Origin: Bacillus sp. FJAT-25509
GTDB taxonomy: Bacteria > Bacillota > Bacilli > Bacillales > Bacillaceae_G
Reading direction: 5' to 3'
DNA length: 64,000 bases
Assembly (NCBI RefSeq): GCF_001420605.1
Contig: NZ_LJIZ01000013.1
Span: forward strand, 62,001-126,000
The notes beneath the pieces were generated by a model. That model was not told where the DNA came from. It was given only the letters and a program-made list of their open reading frames with translations, and did not search any database. Positions within the stretch are counted from its first letter, which is position 1. Each line of letters starts with the position of its first letter. The translations under genes were made by a program, and so were the position numbers. Positions 53,303-62,197 of the stretch are shown piece by piece.

Positions 53303-53704
53303 ATGAAGACAATGAAAGTCAGTATCGTCACTCCTAATGGACCGGCTTATGAAGGCGAAACAGAATTCGTTAGCACGAAAGCAACTAGCGGTGAGCTAGG
53401 TATTTTACCTGGACACATTTCAACTGTGGCACCGTTAGCAACAGCACCTGTTAAAATTAAATCACCAGCTGGAACTGATTACGTTGCAGTTAGTGGCGGA
53501 TTCATTGAAATTCGACCTGAAGCCGTTACAATATTGGCTCAATCTGCTGAAGCATCAACTGAAATCGACGTTGAGCGTGCAGTAGAAGCAAAAAAACGTG
53601 CAGAAAAACGTCTACAAGAAAGACGCCCTGACACAGATATCAAACGTGCAGAACTTGCTTTACACAAAGCAATGAACCGTTTAAACGTAGCACAATATAA
53701 GTAA
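53303..53704 (+). CDS. atpC: ATP synthase F1 subunit epsilon
   Basis: 133 aa. Beta-barrel N-terminal domain ([29 protein letters not shown]) and two-helix C-terminal domain ([31 protein letters not shown]) that can inhibit ATP hydrolysis. RBS AGGAGG. Confidence 0.97.
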   Translation: MKTMKVSIVTPNGPAYEGETEFVSTKATSGELGILPGHISTVAPLATAPVKIKSPAGTDYVAVSGGFIEIRPEAVTILAQSAEASTEIDVERAVEAKKRAEKRLQERRPDTDIKRAELALHKAMNRLNVAQYK

Positions 53705-53706
53705 TT

Positions 53707-53739
53707 AAAAAAAGAGCCCTTGGTTGGGGCTCTTTTTTT
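53707..53739 (+). terminator. Terminator of the atp operon
   Basis: AAAAAAGAGCCC pairs with GGGGCTCTTTTTTT across TTGGTT. Confidence 0.93.
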
Positions 53740-53780
53740 GTTTGAGTATGTGGGGTGGGGGTGTTTAGTAAACCGGTGGG

Positions 53781-54049
53781 TGCAATTAGACTAGAAGATA
53801 CTGCAATTAAGTAATAGGAAAGTGCAAATAAACAGTTTGAGTGTGCAAATAAATTTAAATGAGAAGCAAATAAACTGTTAGGTGCAAATAAAATCGAAGA
53901 AACTGCAATTAAAAATTGTAAAACTGCAAATTAAATTAATGAAAGTGCAAATATAATCAGGTTACTGCAATTAAATTTTGCAGAACTACAATTAAAACTG
54001 AGAAAACTGCAATTTAATCTACCATAAATGCAAATAAAACAGACACATC
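53781..54049. repeat. Degenerate tandem repeat, 13 units, 21-bp period
   Basis: The core TGCAAWTAAA recurs at 53781, 53802, 53823, 53844, 53865, 53883, 53904, 53925, 53946, 53966, 53987, 54008 and 54029. Ten of twelve steps are exactly 21 bases, the others 18 and 20. Unit ends are mostly purine-rich (RAAR). No frame is open on either strand through the array. The 200 bases after it, up to the NERD gene, show no gene. Confidence 0.9.
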
Positions 54050-54247
54050 ATAATAAAATATCGAATTTATGATCAGCTTTATATAAAATTTGTTAGTTTC
54101 ATCAAAAAATAGTTTAGTAATAGACCAAATTTAACTAAATTACAGAAAAAGCGACGGTTATCTGCTCAATTTTTATAGTTTGTATTAGAAGGTATCTGTA
54201 CAGAAAATCTTGAATATAAAAAGAAATCTAAGAGAGGTGACTTTTTA

Positions 54248-55330
54248 ATGATATTAAAAGAACGAACAGTTCCGTTAGTTATTAAAAAATTGGATGCTCT
54301 ATTAAGGAGATTACCTAGTGATCATCCCCAATGGTCAAGAATTGAGGAAGATCTATTTAAGTACAAAGCAGGTTATCAAGGTGAAAAGTCTTTAGATTAT
54401 CATCTTAGTTTTTTTCCAAAAGAGCGTAGTTTCATTTTGCATGATGTAAGGTTAGTCGATGATTTTCAGCACTTTTTTCAAATCGATACGATCATAATAA
54501 CCCCACGTGTACTAATCATTATTGAGGTAAAGAATTTAATTGGTACTTTGTATTTTGATCAACACTTTAATCAACTTATTCGATCAATTGATGGGAAAGA
54601 AGAGTCTTTTATAAACCCCATTCTTCAAGTTGATAGGCAAAAAAGACAACTTTCACAGTGGCTACGAAAACATAATTTTATAAATTTAAGTGTCATTCCT
54701 TATGTGGTTGTAAGTAGCCCAAAAACAATCATAAAAGCTTCATCAAATCAAAGTGAGATTGCTAAAAAAGTTTTTCATTCTGAGTTACTTTATAAAAAAG
54801 TTGAGGAGCTAGAATTGAAATTTAAAAGCGATTTTTATACACATAAAGAAATAAGGAGATTAGCTAAATTATTAATAAAGCAACATCAGCTTTTAGATCA
54901 AAATATATTAGATAAGTACAATATTGGTAACATTGAACTTTTAACTGGAGTAATTTGCACTAATTGTCATCATTTTTCAATGGTACGAGATAAAGGGAAT
55001 TGGATATGCAAGAATTGCTTACATGTTTCAAAACTAGCACATATTAGTGCTTTAGTTGATTACTTTTTGTTAATTGGAAACTCAATAAATAATAAACAAG
55101 TTAGAGACTTTCTCCATATACCCTCTATCTACAACGCTTCAAGACTCCTCCGCAAACTAAACCTACCATCATCGGGAACAACGACGAGTTGTCACAGCAA
55201 TCCTCTTTTTAGTTTAATTCCAATCCCGCTGTTGTTAAAATTCCATTTCTTGAGATTTTTAAAAGGTATTCTGCCATGTGTTTTTTTGTGTATGGCATGT
55301 CATTTTCAACCCAAAATGAAATTACGCTGA
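54248..55330 (+). CDS. NERD domain protein with zinc ribbon; 3' end altered
   Basis: 360 aa. NERD nuclease-related domain with PD-(D/E)xK-like residues E46, D80 (QIDTIIIT), E93 and K95 (IIIEVKNL). A CxxC pair zinc ribbon lies at about 236-255 (CTNCHH .. CKNC). The next segment (SIYNASRLLRKLNLPSSGTT) is where related bacillar proteins usually end within about ten residues. Here the frame runs another 45 residues, the last 40 of which are antisense to the tetR gene. RBS AGAGGTGA upstream of the ATG. Function of NERD proteins is not settled; DNA processing is assumed. Confidence 0.82.
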   Translation: MILKERTVPLVIKKLDALLRRLPSDHPQWSRIEEDLFKYKAGYQGEKSLDYHLSFFPKERSFILHDVRLVDDFQHFFQIDTIIITPRVLIIIEVKNLIGTLYFDQHFNQLIRSIDGKEESFINPILQVDRQKRQLSQWLRKHNFINLSVIPYVVVSSPKTIIKASSNQSEIAKKVFHSELLYKKVEELELKFKSDFYTHKEIRRLAKLLIKQHQLLDQNILDKYNIGNIELLTGVICTNCHHFSMVRDKGNWICKNCLHVSKLAHISALVDYFLLIGNSINNKQVRDFLHIPSIYNASRLLRKLNLPSSGTTTSCHSNPLFSLIPIPLLLKFHFLRFLKGILPCVFLCMACHFQPKMKLR

Positions 55331-55829
55331 GCGTTGAGCCTGAAATATAACTTACTAGTAGGTCACCTGGGACAAGGTATTTATTCTTTTTTGGCTGTAT
55401 GAATGCAATGCCTCTTTCGAATGTTGTTGATAATACTTCGTAAAGTCTTCTTCTAAAAATATTTGGTCCTTGTCGTTTTAGGAGGACTTTGTAGAAGTAA
55501 CTGTTTTTTTCGATGTGTTCGAATAGATGGTAGTAGGATTGTAAGGCCATTCCATCGAGTGAGTTTGGATTTCCGTCATACATGCTAAAATCTACATTCT
55601 TCATGGCGCTGTCTAAATCAACTAGTTTTTCTTTAACGATTTGGCGGACCATTTGGTACTTGTCTTCGTAGTGGCTATAAAAGGTTGCTCTATTGACGTT
55701 TGCTTTTTTAGTTATATCTTGTACACTGATCGCTTCGAATTCTTTATCTGCTAATAGTGTAATTAATGCATCTTGTAAAAGTTGTCTAGTTCGAATGACA
55801 CGAGGGTCATGATTATTTTTTATGCTCAT
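55209..55829 (-). CDS. TetR/AcrR family regulator of the adjacent efflux pair
   Basis: 206 aa. N-terminal TetR HTH (RQLLQDALITLLADKEFEAISVQDITKKANVNRATFYSHY..), ligand domain with FERGIAFIQ and a C-terminal TetR_C-like part (DLLVSYISGSTLSVISFW). Transcribed away from the hlyD-like and MFS genes, with a shared 208-base intergenic region that has a 16-bp near-palindrome. Typical local repressor of a drug efflux operon. Its 3' 122 bases overlap the NERD frame on the opposite strand. Confidence 0.9.
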   Translation of the reverse strand: MSIKNNHDPRVIRTRQLLQDALITLLADKEFEAISVQDITKKANVNRATFYSHYEDKYQMVRQIVKEKLVDLDSAMKNVDFSMYDGNPNSLDGMALQSYYHLFEHIEKNSYFYKVLLKRQGPNIFRRRLYEVLSTTFERGIAFIQPKKNKYLVPGDLLVSYISGSTLSVISFWVENDMPYTKKHMAEYLLKISRNGILTTAGLELN

Positions 55830-55883
55830 TTTAAAACTCCTTTATTAAATAACTTTAAGAAATTAAACAATTAATAATAGTAG

Positions 55884-55899
55884 TGTTGCTTAAACAACA
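55884..55899. promoter_or_regulatory. Candidate operator of the TetR regulator
   Basis: TGTTGCTTAAACAACA is symmetric at 14 of 16 positions and lies between the divergent tetR and efflux genes. Confidence 0.6.
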
Positions 55900-56037
55900 A
55901 ATTTTAAATTATTAACGGTTGAGTACGTTTATAAATCAATTATAATTAAAAACTATGAGAAGTAAAACGACAATGTGTTGCTTTACTTTTGTTACCTATA
56001 TAGAGAAACGATTAAAAATTTAGGAGGAATTTTATTT

Positions 56038-56700
56038 ATGGGGAACATGAAGAAAATGGTGTTTGTTAACATAATTACTTTAATCATATTAGTTGCTGGT
56101 GGATTTGCTGGTTATTACTATTATGATCAATCAACAAATTATATAAAAACGGATAATGCTAAAATAGATGGGCAACAAATTGTCATTTCATCTCCTGCTG
56201 CTGGTAAGCTTGAGTCATGGTCAGGTTCATTCGGAAAAACATTTTCACCAAATGAATCAATTGGTAAAGTTTTAACTGCACCTCAAGCAGCTGGAGATAC
56301 TGCACATGAAGTATCAGTTTCAGTACCTACAAATGCTACGATTGTTCAAGCAAATGCAATTAAAGATCAATTGGTTGGTACAGGTTCAACTCTTGGTTAT
56401 GCATATAACTTAGATAATCTTTGGGTTACTGCAAACATTAAAGAAACTGAAGTGGAAGATGTGAAAAAAGGTCAAGTGGTTGATGTATATGTTGACGCAT
56501 ATCCAGATACAACTTTAACAGGTACTGTAGAATTTGTTGGATTAACAACTGCAAATACATTTAGTTTATTACCTTCTGGAAACTCTAATGCAAACTATAC
56601 GAAAGTAGAGCAGGTTGTACCTGTAAGAATTGCTTTAGATCATAATAAGTCATTTGAAATTGTTCCAGGAATGAATGCTTCTGTTCGTATCCATAAGTAA
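56038..56700 (+). CDS. HlyD/EmrA-type membrane fusion protein
   Basis: 220 aa from the ATG at 56038 (AGGAGG 10 bases upstream). One N-terminal membrane span (VFVNIITLIILVAGGFAGYYYY), then barrel-sandwich domain (YIKTDNAKIDGQQIVISSPAAG) and beta-barrel (NLDNLWVTANIKETEVEDVKKGQ; VVPVRIALD). The coiled-coil hairpin of Gram-negative EmrA is missing (the two halves are joined by a short linker at about 100), typical for Gram-positive partners. Works with the MFS pump 12 bases downstream. Confidence 0.88.
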   Translation: MGNMKKMVFVNIITLIILVAGGFAGYYYYDQSTNYIKTDNAKIDGQQIVISSPAAGKLESWSGSFGKTFSPNESIGKVLTAPQAAGDTAHEVSVSVPTNATIVQANAIKDQLVGTGSTLGYAYNLDNLWVTANIKETEVEDVKKGQVVDVYVDAYPDTTLTGTVEFVGLTTANTFSLLPSGNSNANYTKVEQVVPVRIALDHNKSFEIVPGMNASVRIHK

Positions 56701-56712
56701 GGAGGAATTTCT

Positions 56713-58494
56713 ATGTCTACAGGAATGATCATAGCATATGGAGGGTTTTGCTTAATTGTTTTCTTTATTATTAATCGAATTGTATTAAGGAATAAAGAAA
56801 ATGACCTAAAAATAGATAAAAGAGATGAAATGGTCCAATCTGAAGAACCAAATAAAATAGAAAAAACTGAAGAAACTCAAAAGAAATCAATTCCATCTGA
56901 GTCAAGTGAAAAACAGAGCTTTAGCATGGGAAAAGTTTTGACAGTACTATTACTAGGTATGTTCATATCGATTTTAAATCAGACGTTAATAAATGTTGCT
57001 TTACCGAAGTTAATGGCAGATTTTAATGTAACAACTTCGACTGCACAATGGTTATCTACTGGTTTTATGTTAGTGAACGGTATTTTAATTCCAGTCAGTG
57101 CTTATTTAGTTGATACATTTACGTATCGTAAATTATTTATCTTTTCGATGATTGCTTTTACGATTGGTTCAATTATTTGTGCTTTATCAGGTAACTTCCC
57201 AATTATGATGGTAGGTCGTGTAGTTCAAGCTGTCGGAGCTGGTATTTTAATGCCACTTGGTATGAATATCTTTATGACGATCTTCCCACCTGAAAAACGT
57301 GGTGCAGCAATGGGATTAATGGGGATCGCAATGATTCTAGCGCCAGCTATTGGCCCTACAATAACTGGTTATGTAGTTCAAGATTATTCTTGGCATTTCT
57401 TATTTTACGGAATGGCTGTGTTAGGTGTCATTTCAATCATTTTGTCTAACGCTTGGTTTCATATATCACGTAAACGTTCATTCCCAACATTAGATATTTG
57501 GGGAGTAATCAGTTCGTCACTTGGATTCGGAAGTTTATTATATGGATTCAGTGAAGCCGGTAATAAAGGTTGGGGTAGCACTGAAGTAGTTCTTTCTTTG
57601 GTAATTGCATGTATCAGTTTAGGTTTATTTGTGTGGAGAGAATTAACTGCTAAACAACCGTTAATAAATTTAAAAGTATTTAAATCTTTTTCATTTACTT
57701 ACACATTATTAATTAACTTAATCGTTACAACAGCATTATATGGGGGGATGATTTTACTACCTCTTTATTTACAAAACATTCGTGGGTTTACACCAATTAG
57801 AGCAGGATTATTATTACTTCCTGGTTCATTGATAATGGGTGCGCTCGGACCACTTACGGGTAAATTGTTTGATAAATATGGTATCCGTCCTTTAGCTATT
57901 TTTGGTCTACTTATTATGACTTATACAACTTATGAGTTCACTAAGTTGTCTATTGATACACCATATTTAAAAATTATGTTTTTCTATACTTTACGTTCAT
58001 TCGGTATGTCATTTATTATGATGCCAATTATGACGGCTGGTTTAAATAAATTGCCTGTTAAGATGATTTCTCACGGTACTGCAACACAAAATACACTACG
58101 ACAAGTTGCAGGTTCGGTCGGTACAGCGGTGCTCGTTACAATTATGACGACTCAAACGACAAATCATTTGGCTGACTTTTCAAATGAAGTGACTTCAACG
58201 AATTCTTTCATTATGGATTGGGTTCATCAAACAGGCGCACAGTTAGCCGCTGCAGCTGGAGTAACACCTTCCCAAGGCGGAGCTTTAGCAGTTACAACGC
58301 TTTATAGTCAGGCATCTAAATTAGCATCTATCAATGGAATCAATGATGCATTTATTTTTGCAACTGTATTATCAGGTATCGCATTAGTGCTTTCATTCTT
58401 TATGGGAAGTACAAAGAGCAGAAAGGTTGCACAACCTAAATCTAAATCTAAAAATCAAAATAAGCAGCAATCTTCAGAAACGATTGCATCTTAA
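56713..58494 (+). CDS. DHA2-type MFS multidrug exporter (EmrB/QacA family)
   Basis: 593 aa. The 14-span DHA2 transporter core begins about residue 75: LGMFISILNQTLINVALPKL (motif D1), WLSTGFMLVNGILIP, GRVVQAVGAGILMPLG, and motif C-like MILAPAIGPTITGYVV. Unusually there is an extra N-terminal span (MIIAYGGFCLIVFFIINRIV) and a 45-residue charged linker before it. With the HlyD-like partner it forms an EmrAB-like drug or fatty-acid exporter. The C-terminus is a Lys/Ser/Gln tail. Confidence 0.92.
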   Translation: MSTGMIIAYGGFCLIVFFIINRIVLRNKENDLKIDKRDEMVQSEEPNKIEKTEETQKKSIPSESSEKQSFSMGKVLTVLLLGMFISILNQTLINVALPKLMADFNVTTSTAQWLSTGFMLVNGILIPVSAYLVDTFTYRKLFIFSMIAFTIGSIICALSGNFPIMMVGRVVQAVGAGILMPLGMNIFMTIFPPEKRGAAMGLMGIAMILAPAIGPTITGYVVQDYSWHFLFYGMAVLGVISIILSNAWFHISRKRSFPTLDIWGVISSSLGFGSLLYGFSEAGNKGWGSTEVVLSLVIACISLGLFVWRELTAKQPLINLKVFKSFSFTYTLLINLIVTTALYGGMILLPLYLQNIRGFTPIRAGLLLLPGSLIMGALGPLTGKLFDKYGIRPLAIFGLLIMTYTTYEFTKLSIDTPYLKIMFFYTLRSFGMSFIMMPIMTAGLNKLPVKMISHGTATQNTLRQVAGSVGTAVLVTIMTTQTTNHLADFSNEVTSTNSFIMDWVHQTGAQLAAAAGVTPSQGGALAVTTLYSQASKLASINGINDAFIFATVLSGIALVLSFFMGSTKSRKVAQPKSKSKNQNKQQSSETIAS

Positions 58495-58499
58495 AAATG

Positions 58500-58531
58500 A
58501 ACCAGTTCATGTATTGAACTGGTTTTTTTTT
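58500..58531 (+). terminator. Terminator of the efflux operon
   Basis: AACCAGTTCA (58500-58509) pairs with TGAACTGGTT (58515-58524), then T-run. Confidence 0.92.
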
Positions 58532-58565
58532 CGACAATTATCACTATATTTTAACTTGTGGGAAT

Positions 58566-58596
58566 TGTGAATAACTTTCTGTGGATTTGTGGATAA
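58566..58596. promoter_or_regulatory. Three DnaA-box-like sites upstream of nuoA
   Basis: TGTGAATAA (58566-58574, one mismatch), TGTGGATTT (58580-58588, two mismatches) and the perfect TGTGGATAA (58588-58596), all same orientation. Confidence 0.6.
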
Positions 58597-58746
58597 CTCT
58601 TATACTAATATAAAGTTATAGTTAGTGATTACAATGATCAAAATATTAGAATTTTATTAGAACGACATACATATAAGATAAATAAAGAATAATGGAATTT
58701 ATTTTCCAACTATATCATTCAATTTTCAGATTAATGGCAATAAATA

Positions 58747-58776
58747 TCGACACGTTTTTGTCACATTTGTTATAAT
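58747..58776 (+). promoter_or_regulatory. Promoter of the nuo operon
   Basis: -35 TCGACA (58747-58752), 18-base spacer, -10 TATAAT (58771-58776). The leader of about 95 bases shows no clear structure. Confidence 0.65.
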
Positions 58777-58879
58777 GGATACGATTACAAAACTGAATAG
58801 TAAAAATTAATGAAAAATACATTATATTTATAATAAGTATATAATGTAGAGCTCTGTAGTTAGAGGAGGGACAAGTTTC

Positions 58880-59248
58880 GTGAATGCTTATTTAAATAAT
58901 TATGTGATCGTAGTTGTGTTTCTAGTTATAGGAATTGCGCTTCCAGTTGTCGCACTCTCGGTAATAGGTAAAATTTTAAGACCGAATGTACCAACTGAAG
59001 CAAAAGCAACGACCTATGAAAGTGGTATTGAACCATTTCATGATGCGAAGGTTCGTTTCCACGCTGGATATTACATTTTTGCACTATTATTCGTTATTTT
59101 CGATGTTGAAACTGTTTTCTTATATCCGTGGGCGGTTGCATATGATCAATTAGGCCTTTTTGCTTTTGTAGAGATGATTATTTTTATTCTTATGCTACTA
59201 CTTGGACTTATTTATGCTTGGAAGAAGAAGGTGTTGAAATGGTTATGA
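58880..59248 (+). CDS. nuoA: NADH-quinone oxidoreductase subunit A
   Basis: 122 aa, three membrane spans. Conserved loop [16 protein letters not shown] and [15 protein letters not shown] start, RBS GGAGGGAC. Part of the quinone-site region of complex I. Overlaps nuoB by 10 bases. Confidence 0.96.
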   Translation: MNAYLNNYVIVVVFLVIGIALPVVALSVIGKILRPNVPTEAKATTYESGIEPFHDAKVRFHAGYYIFALLFVIFDVETVFLYPWAVAYDQLGLFAFVEMIIFILMLLLGLIYAWKKKVLKWL

Positions 59249-59757
59249 AGTTAGATGGAATTTCTGTTGCTGAAATGGAAGAACTCCAAAAGAATATTTT
59301 TTTCACGACTTTGGAAGAAGTGAAGGCATGGGCAAGAAGTAACTCGTTATGGCCATTAACATTCGGGTTAGCTTGTTGTGCAATTGAAATGATGGGTGTA
59401 GGTTCATCTCATTATGACTTAGACCGATTTGGATCATTTTTCCGTACTTCTCCTCGTCAATCTGACTGTATGATTGTTTCTGGAACTGTTACGAAAAAGA
59501 TGGCGCCGATTGTTAAACGCTTATATGATCAAATGCCTGAACCAAAATGGGTAATTGCGATGGGCTCATGTGCAACTGCTGGTGGACCATATGTTAACTC
59601 GTATGCAGTTGTTAAAGGAGTGGACCAGATCGTTCCTGTAGATGTGTATATCCCTGGATGTCCTCCGAATCCAGCAGCATTAATTTATGGAATTAACAAA
59701 TTGAAAGAGAAGATTCGTTACGAAGCTAAAACTGGAAAGCAGGTGACGAATAAGTGA
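59239..59757 (+). CDS. nuoB: NADH-quinone oxidoreductase subunit B
   Basis: 172 aa from the ATG at 59239 (AAGGTG upstream; 59245 also possible). N2 cluster ligands: tandem Cys in [12 protein letters not shown], Cys in [11 protein letters not shown] and Cys in IPGCPPNP. Passes electrons to quinone. Stop overlaps nuoC by 4 bases. Confidence 0.97.
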   Translation: MVMKLDGISVAEMEELQKNIFFTTLEEVKAWARSNSLWPLTFGLACCAIEMMGVGSSHYDLDRFGSFFRTSPRQSDCMIVSGTVTKKMAPIVKRLYDQMPEPKWVIAMGSCATAGGPYVNSYAVVKGVDQIVPVDVYIPGCPPNPAALIYGINKLKEKIRYEAKTGKQVTNK

Positions 59758-61088
59758 GTGAAGATAAGTCAAAAGAACAGTTAAAGAAAGAAGCAGCCGA
59801 GAAGGCAAAAGAAGCAGCTCGACGTAAGATGGAACAGTTGAAGGCTGAAAAGGAAGCTGCAAAAAATACTGAAGTTCAAAAAGAAGAAGTTCCTGTAGTT
59901 GAGGAACCAACTGTTGAAAATGAAGTTAAACAAGAGGAACCAGCTTCAGAAGATGAAAAAGCGAAAGCACTTGCACTGGCTAAAGCAAAAGCAGTAGCAG
60001 CAGCGAAGGCAAAGGCGGCAGCAATCGCAAAACAAAAAGCTGCTGAAGCTAGCGAACAAGCTGAAGCAGAAGAGCCAGAGCCGACTTCTGATGATGATAA
60101 AGCAAAGGCCTTAGCAGCGGCGAAGGCAAAAGCTGTAGCGGCAGCAAAAGCAAAGGCAGCAGCAATTGCGAAACAAAAAGCAGCGGAAGCGGGCGAACAG
60201 GCTGAAGCAGAAGAGCCAGAGGTGACTTCAGACGATGATAAGGCAAAGGCCTTAGCAGCGGCGAAGGCAAAAGCAGTAGCGGCAGCAAAAGCAAAGGCAG
60301 CGGCATTAGCGAAGCAAAAAGCATCAGAGGGTGGAGAAGCTCCGGCAGATGGTGCAGATGATGAAAAAGCGAAAGCACTTGCAGCAGCAAAGGCAAAAGC
60401 AGTAGCGGCAGCAAAAGCAAAGGCAGCGGCATTGGCGAAACAAAAAGCAGCAGGTGGAGAAGACACTGCAACTGCTGGATCGGACGATGAAGCGGCAAAA
60501 GCAAAAGCGAAGGCCATTGCAGTTGCGAAGGCAAAAGCAGCAGCAGCAGCAAAAGCGAAAGGTAAAACAGATGGTGGTAAAGAGGCTCCAATTGAAGAAG
60601 TGAAAGCTTCTCATAACCAACCATTATTAGATGAGGTAAAGGCATTAATTGAAAAAGAGTTTGGAGCGGAAGTTTTTGAGGAAGCAATTATTAATACGCT
60701 ATCTAAACATGATCCAACTTTTACAATTAAAAGAGATGCTTATTTTAAGGTAGCACAGTTCTTAAAGAATAATGAACAGCTACAATTTACTTATTTATCT
60801 GGATTACATGGAACTGATTTTGTAGAGTACATGGAAGTTTACTCTTACATATATTCATATAAACGTAAACATGGAATCGCTTTAAAAGTAAGAGCAGACC
60901 GTGAACAACCTATAGTTGATAGTATTACTCCAATTTGGGAAGGTGCAAACTGGCCAGAGCGTGAGACTTACGACTTACTTGGAATTCAGTTTGAAGGACA
61001 TCCAAAGTTAGAGCGTATATTACTGCCAGATAATTGGGTTGGCTATCCACTAAGAAAAGATTACGTTCAATTTGACGAGGGGGTGTAG
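59754..61088 (+). CDS. nuoC: NADH-quinone oxidoreductase subunit C with long Lys/Ala repeat extension
   Basis: 444 aa, GTG start overlapping nuoB. The usual 30-kDa domain fills only residues about 285-444 ([49 protein letters not shown]). Residues 1-64 are charged helix. Residues about 65-275 are five copies of a 40-50-residue unit built on [20 protein letters not shown] and IAKQKAAE, separated by acidic linkers (EAEEPE, SDDD). The DNA repeats with it (59950-60560). Such N-terminal extensions exist in NuoC of other bacilli, but this one is long. Predicted as single helices, highly basic; role unknown. Confidence 0.93.
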   Translation: MSEDKSKEQLKKEAAEKAKEAARRKMEQLKAEKEAAKNTEVQKEEVPVVEEPTVENEVKQEEPASEDEKAKALALAKAKAVAAAKAKAAAIAKQKAAEASEQAEAEEPEPTSDDDKAKALAAAKAKAVAAAKAKAAAIAKQKAAEAGEQAEAEEPEVTSDDDKAKALAAAKAKAVAAAKAKAAALAKQKASEGGEAPADGADDEKAKALAAAKAKAVAAAKAKAAALAKQKAAGGEDTATAGSDDEAAKAKAKAIAVAKAKAAAAAKAKGKTDGGKEAPIEEVKASHNQPLLDEVKALIEKEFGAEVFEEAIINTLSKHDPTFTIKRDAYFKVAQFLKNNEQLQFTYLSGLHGTDFVEYMEVYSYIYSYKRKHGIALKVRADREQPIVDSITPIWEGANWPERETYDLLGIQFEGHPKLERILLPDNWVGYPLRKDYVQFDEGV

Positions 61089-61096
61089 GATAAGCC

Positions 61097-62197
61097 ATGA
61101 TTCGTACGGAAGAAATGCTATTAAATGTCGGACCTCAGCATCCAAGTACACACGGTGTATTTCGTCTTGTGTTAAAGATTGATGGAGAGATCATTAAAGA
61201 GGCGACACCTGTCATCGGTTATCTACACCGTGGTACAGAGAAAATCGCTGAAAATCTTCAATATACACAGATTATTCCATATACAGATCGTATGGATTAT
61301 CTATCAGCAATGACCAATAACTATGTTATCTGCCATGCTGTTGAAACAATGATGGATATTAAAGTTCCAGAACGCGCGGAGTATTTACGCGTTATTTCAA
61401 TGGAATTAGGGCGCGTTGCTAGTCACTTAGTTTGGTGGGGTACAAACCTTCTAGATATTGGAGCAGTGAGTCCATTCCTTTATGCTTTCCGTGAGCGTGA
61501 AATGATTATCAATCTATTAAATGAGCTTTGTGGAGCGAGGTTGACTTTTAACTACATGCGTGTAGGTGGGGTTAAGTGGGATGCTCCTGAAGGTTGGATT
61601 GAAAAAGTAAAAGAATTTATTCCTTATATGAGAGAGCAATTAAAAGGATATCACGATTTAGTTTCTGGTAATGAAATCTTTATTAATCGTGTAAAAGGTA
61701 TTGGTGCATATTCACAAGAAGATGCAATTAATTTTTCATTAAGTGGTGCAAATCTTCGTTGTACTGGTGTTAAATATGATCTACGAAAAGATGCTCCTTA
61801 TTCTATTTACGATCGCTTTGATTTTGATGTACCAGTAGGGACAGTTGGCGATGCATGGGATCGTTATATGTGCAGAATGCTAGAAATTGAAGAGTCATTA
61901 AAGATTTTAGAACAAGCTGTTGAACAATTCCCTGCTGAAGGTGATATTTTAGCAAAAGTTCCTAAAATCATCAAAGCTCCTAAAGGTGAAGGATACGTTA
62001 GAATCGAGTCACCACGTGGAGAAATCGGTTGCTATATTGCAAGTGATGGAAAAAAAGAGCCGTATCGTTTGAAATTTAGACGACCATCGTTTTATAACCT
62101 GCAAATTCTTCCAAAGTTATTAAAAGGCGAAAACATCGCGAACTTAATTACTATTTTAGGTGGTATTGATATTGTACTTGGGGAGGTAGACGGATAA
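61097..62197 (+). CDS. nuoD: NADH-quinone oxidoreductase subunit D
   Basis: 366 aa. NiFe-hydrogenase-like large subunit: NVGPQHPSTHGVFRL, YLHRGTEKIAE, YTDRMDYLSAM, ELGRVASHLVWWG and the end IDIVLGEVDG. Quinone-binding with NuoB. One-base overlap with nuoH, so nuoE, nuoF and nuoG are not in their usual place. Confidence 0.97.
   Translation: MIRTEEMLLNVGPQHPSTHGVFRLVLKIDGEIIKEATPVIGYLHRGTEKIAENLQYTQIIPYTDRMDYLSAMTNNYVICHAVETMMDIKVPERAEYLRVISMELGRVASHLVWWGTNLLDIGAVSPFLYAFREREMIINLLNELCGARLTFNYMRVGGVKWDAPEGWIEKVKEFIPYMREQLKGYHDLVSGNEIFINRVKGIGAYSQEDAINFSLSGANLRCTGVKYDLRKDAPYSIYDRFDFDVPVGTVGDAWDRYMCRMLEIEESLKILEQAVEQFPAEGDILAKVPKIIKAPKGEGYVRIESPRGEIGCYIASDGKKEPYRLKFRRPSFYNLQILPKLLKGENIANLITILGGIDIVLGEVDG

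Noticed and set aside
53781-54049. CRISPR array
   Set aside because: The repeats are short (about 10 conserved bases), degenerate and phased at 21 bp, with no spacers of uniform unique sequence and no cas genes.
59876-60687. Long minus-strand frames (213 and 212 codons) opposite nuoC
   Set aside because: They are Ala/Phe- and Leu/Pro-rich mirror images of the Lys/Ala repeats and have no RBS; shadows of nuoC.
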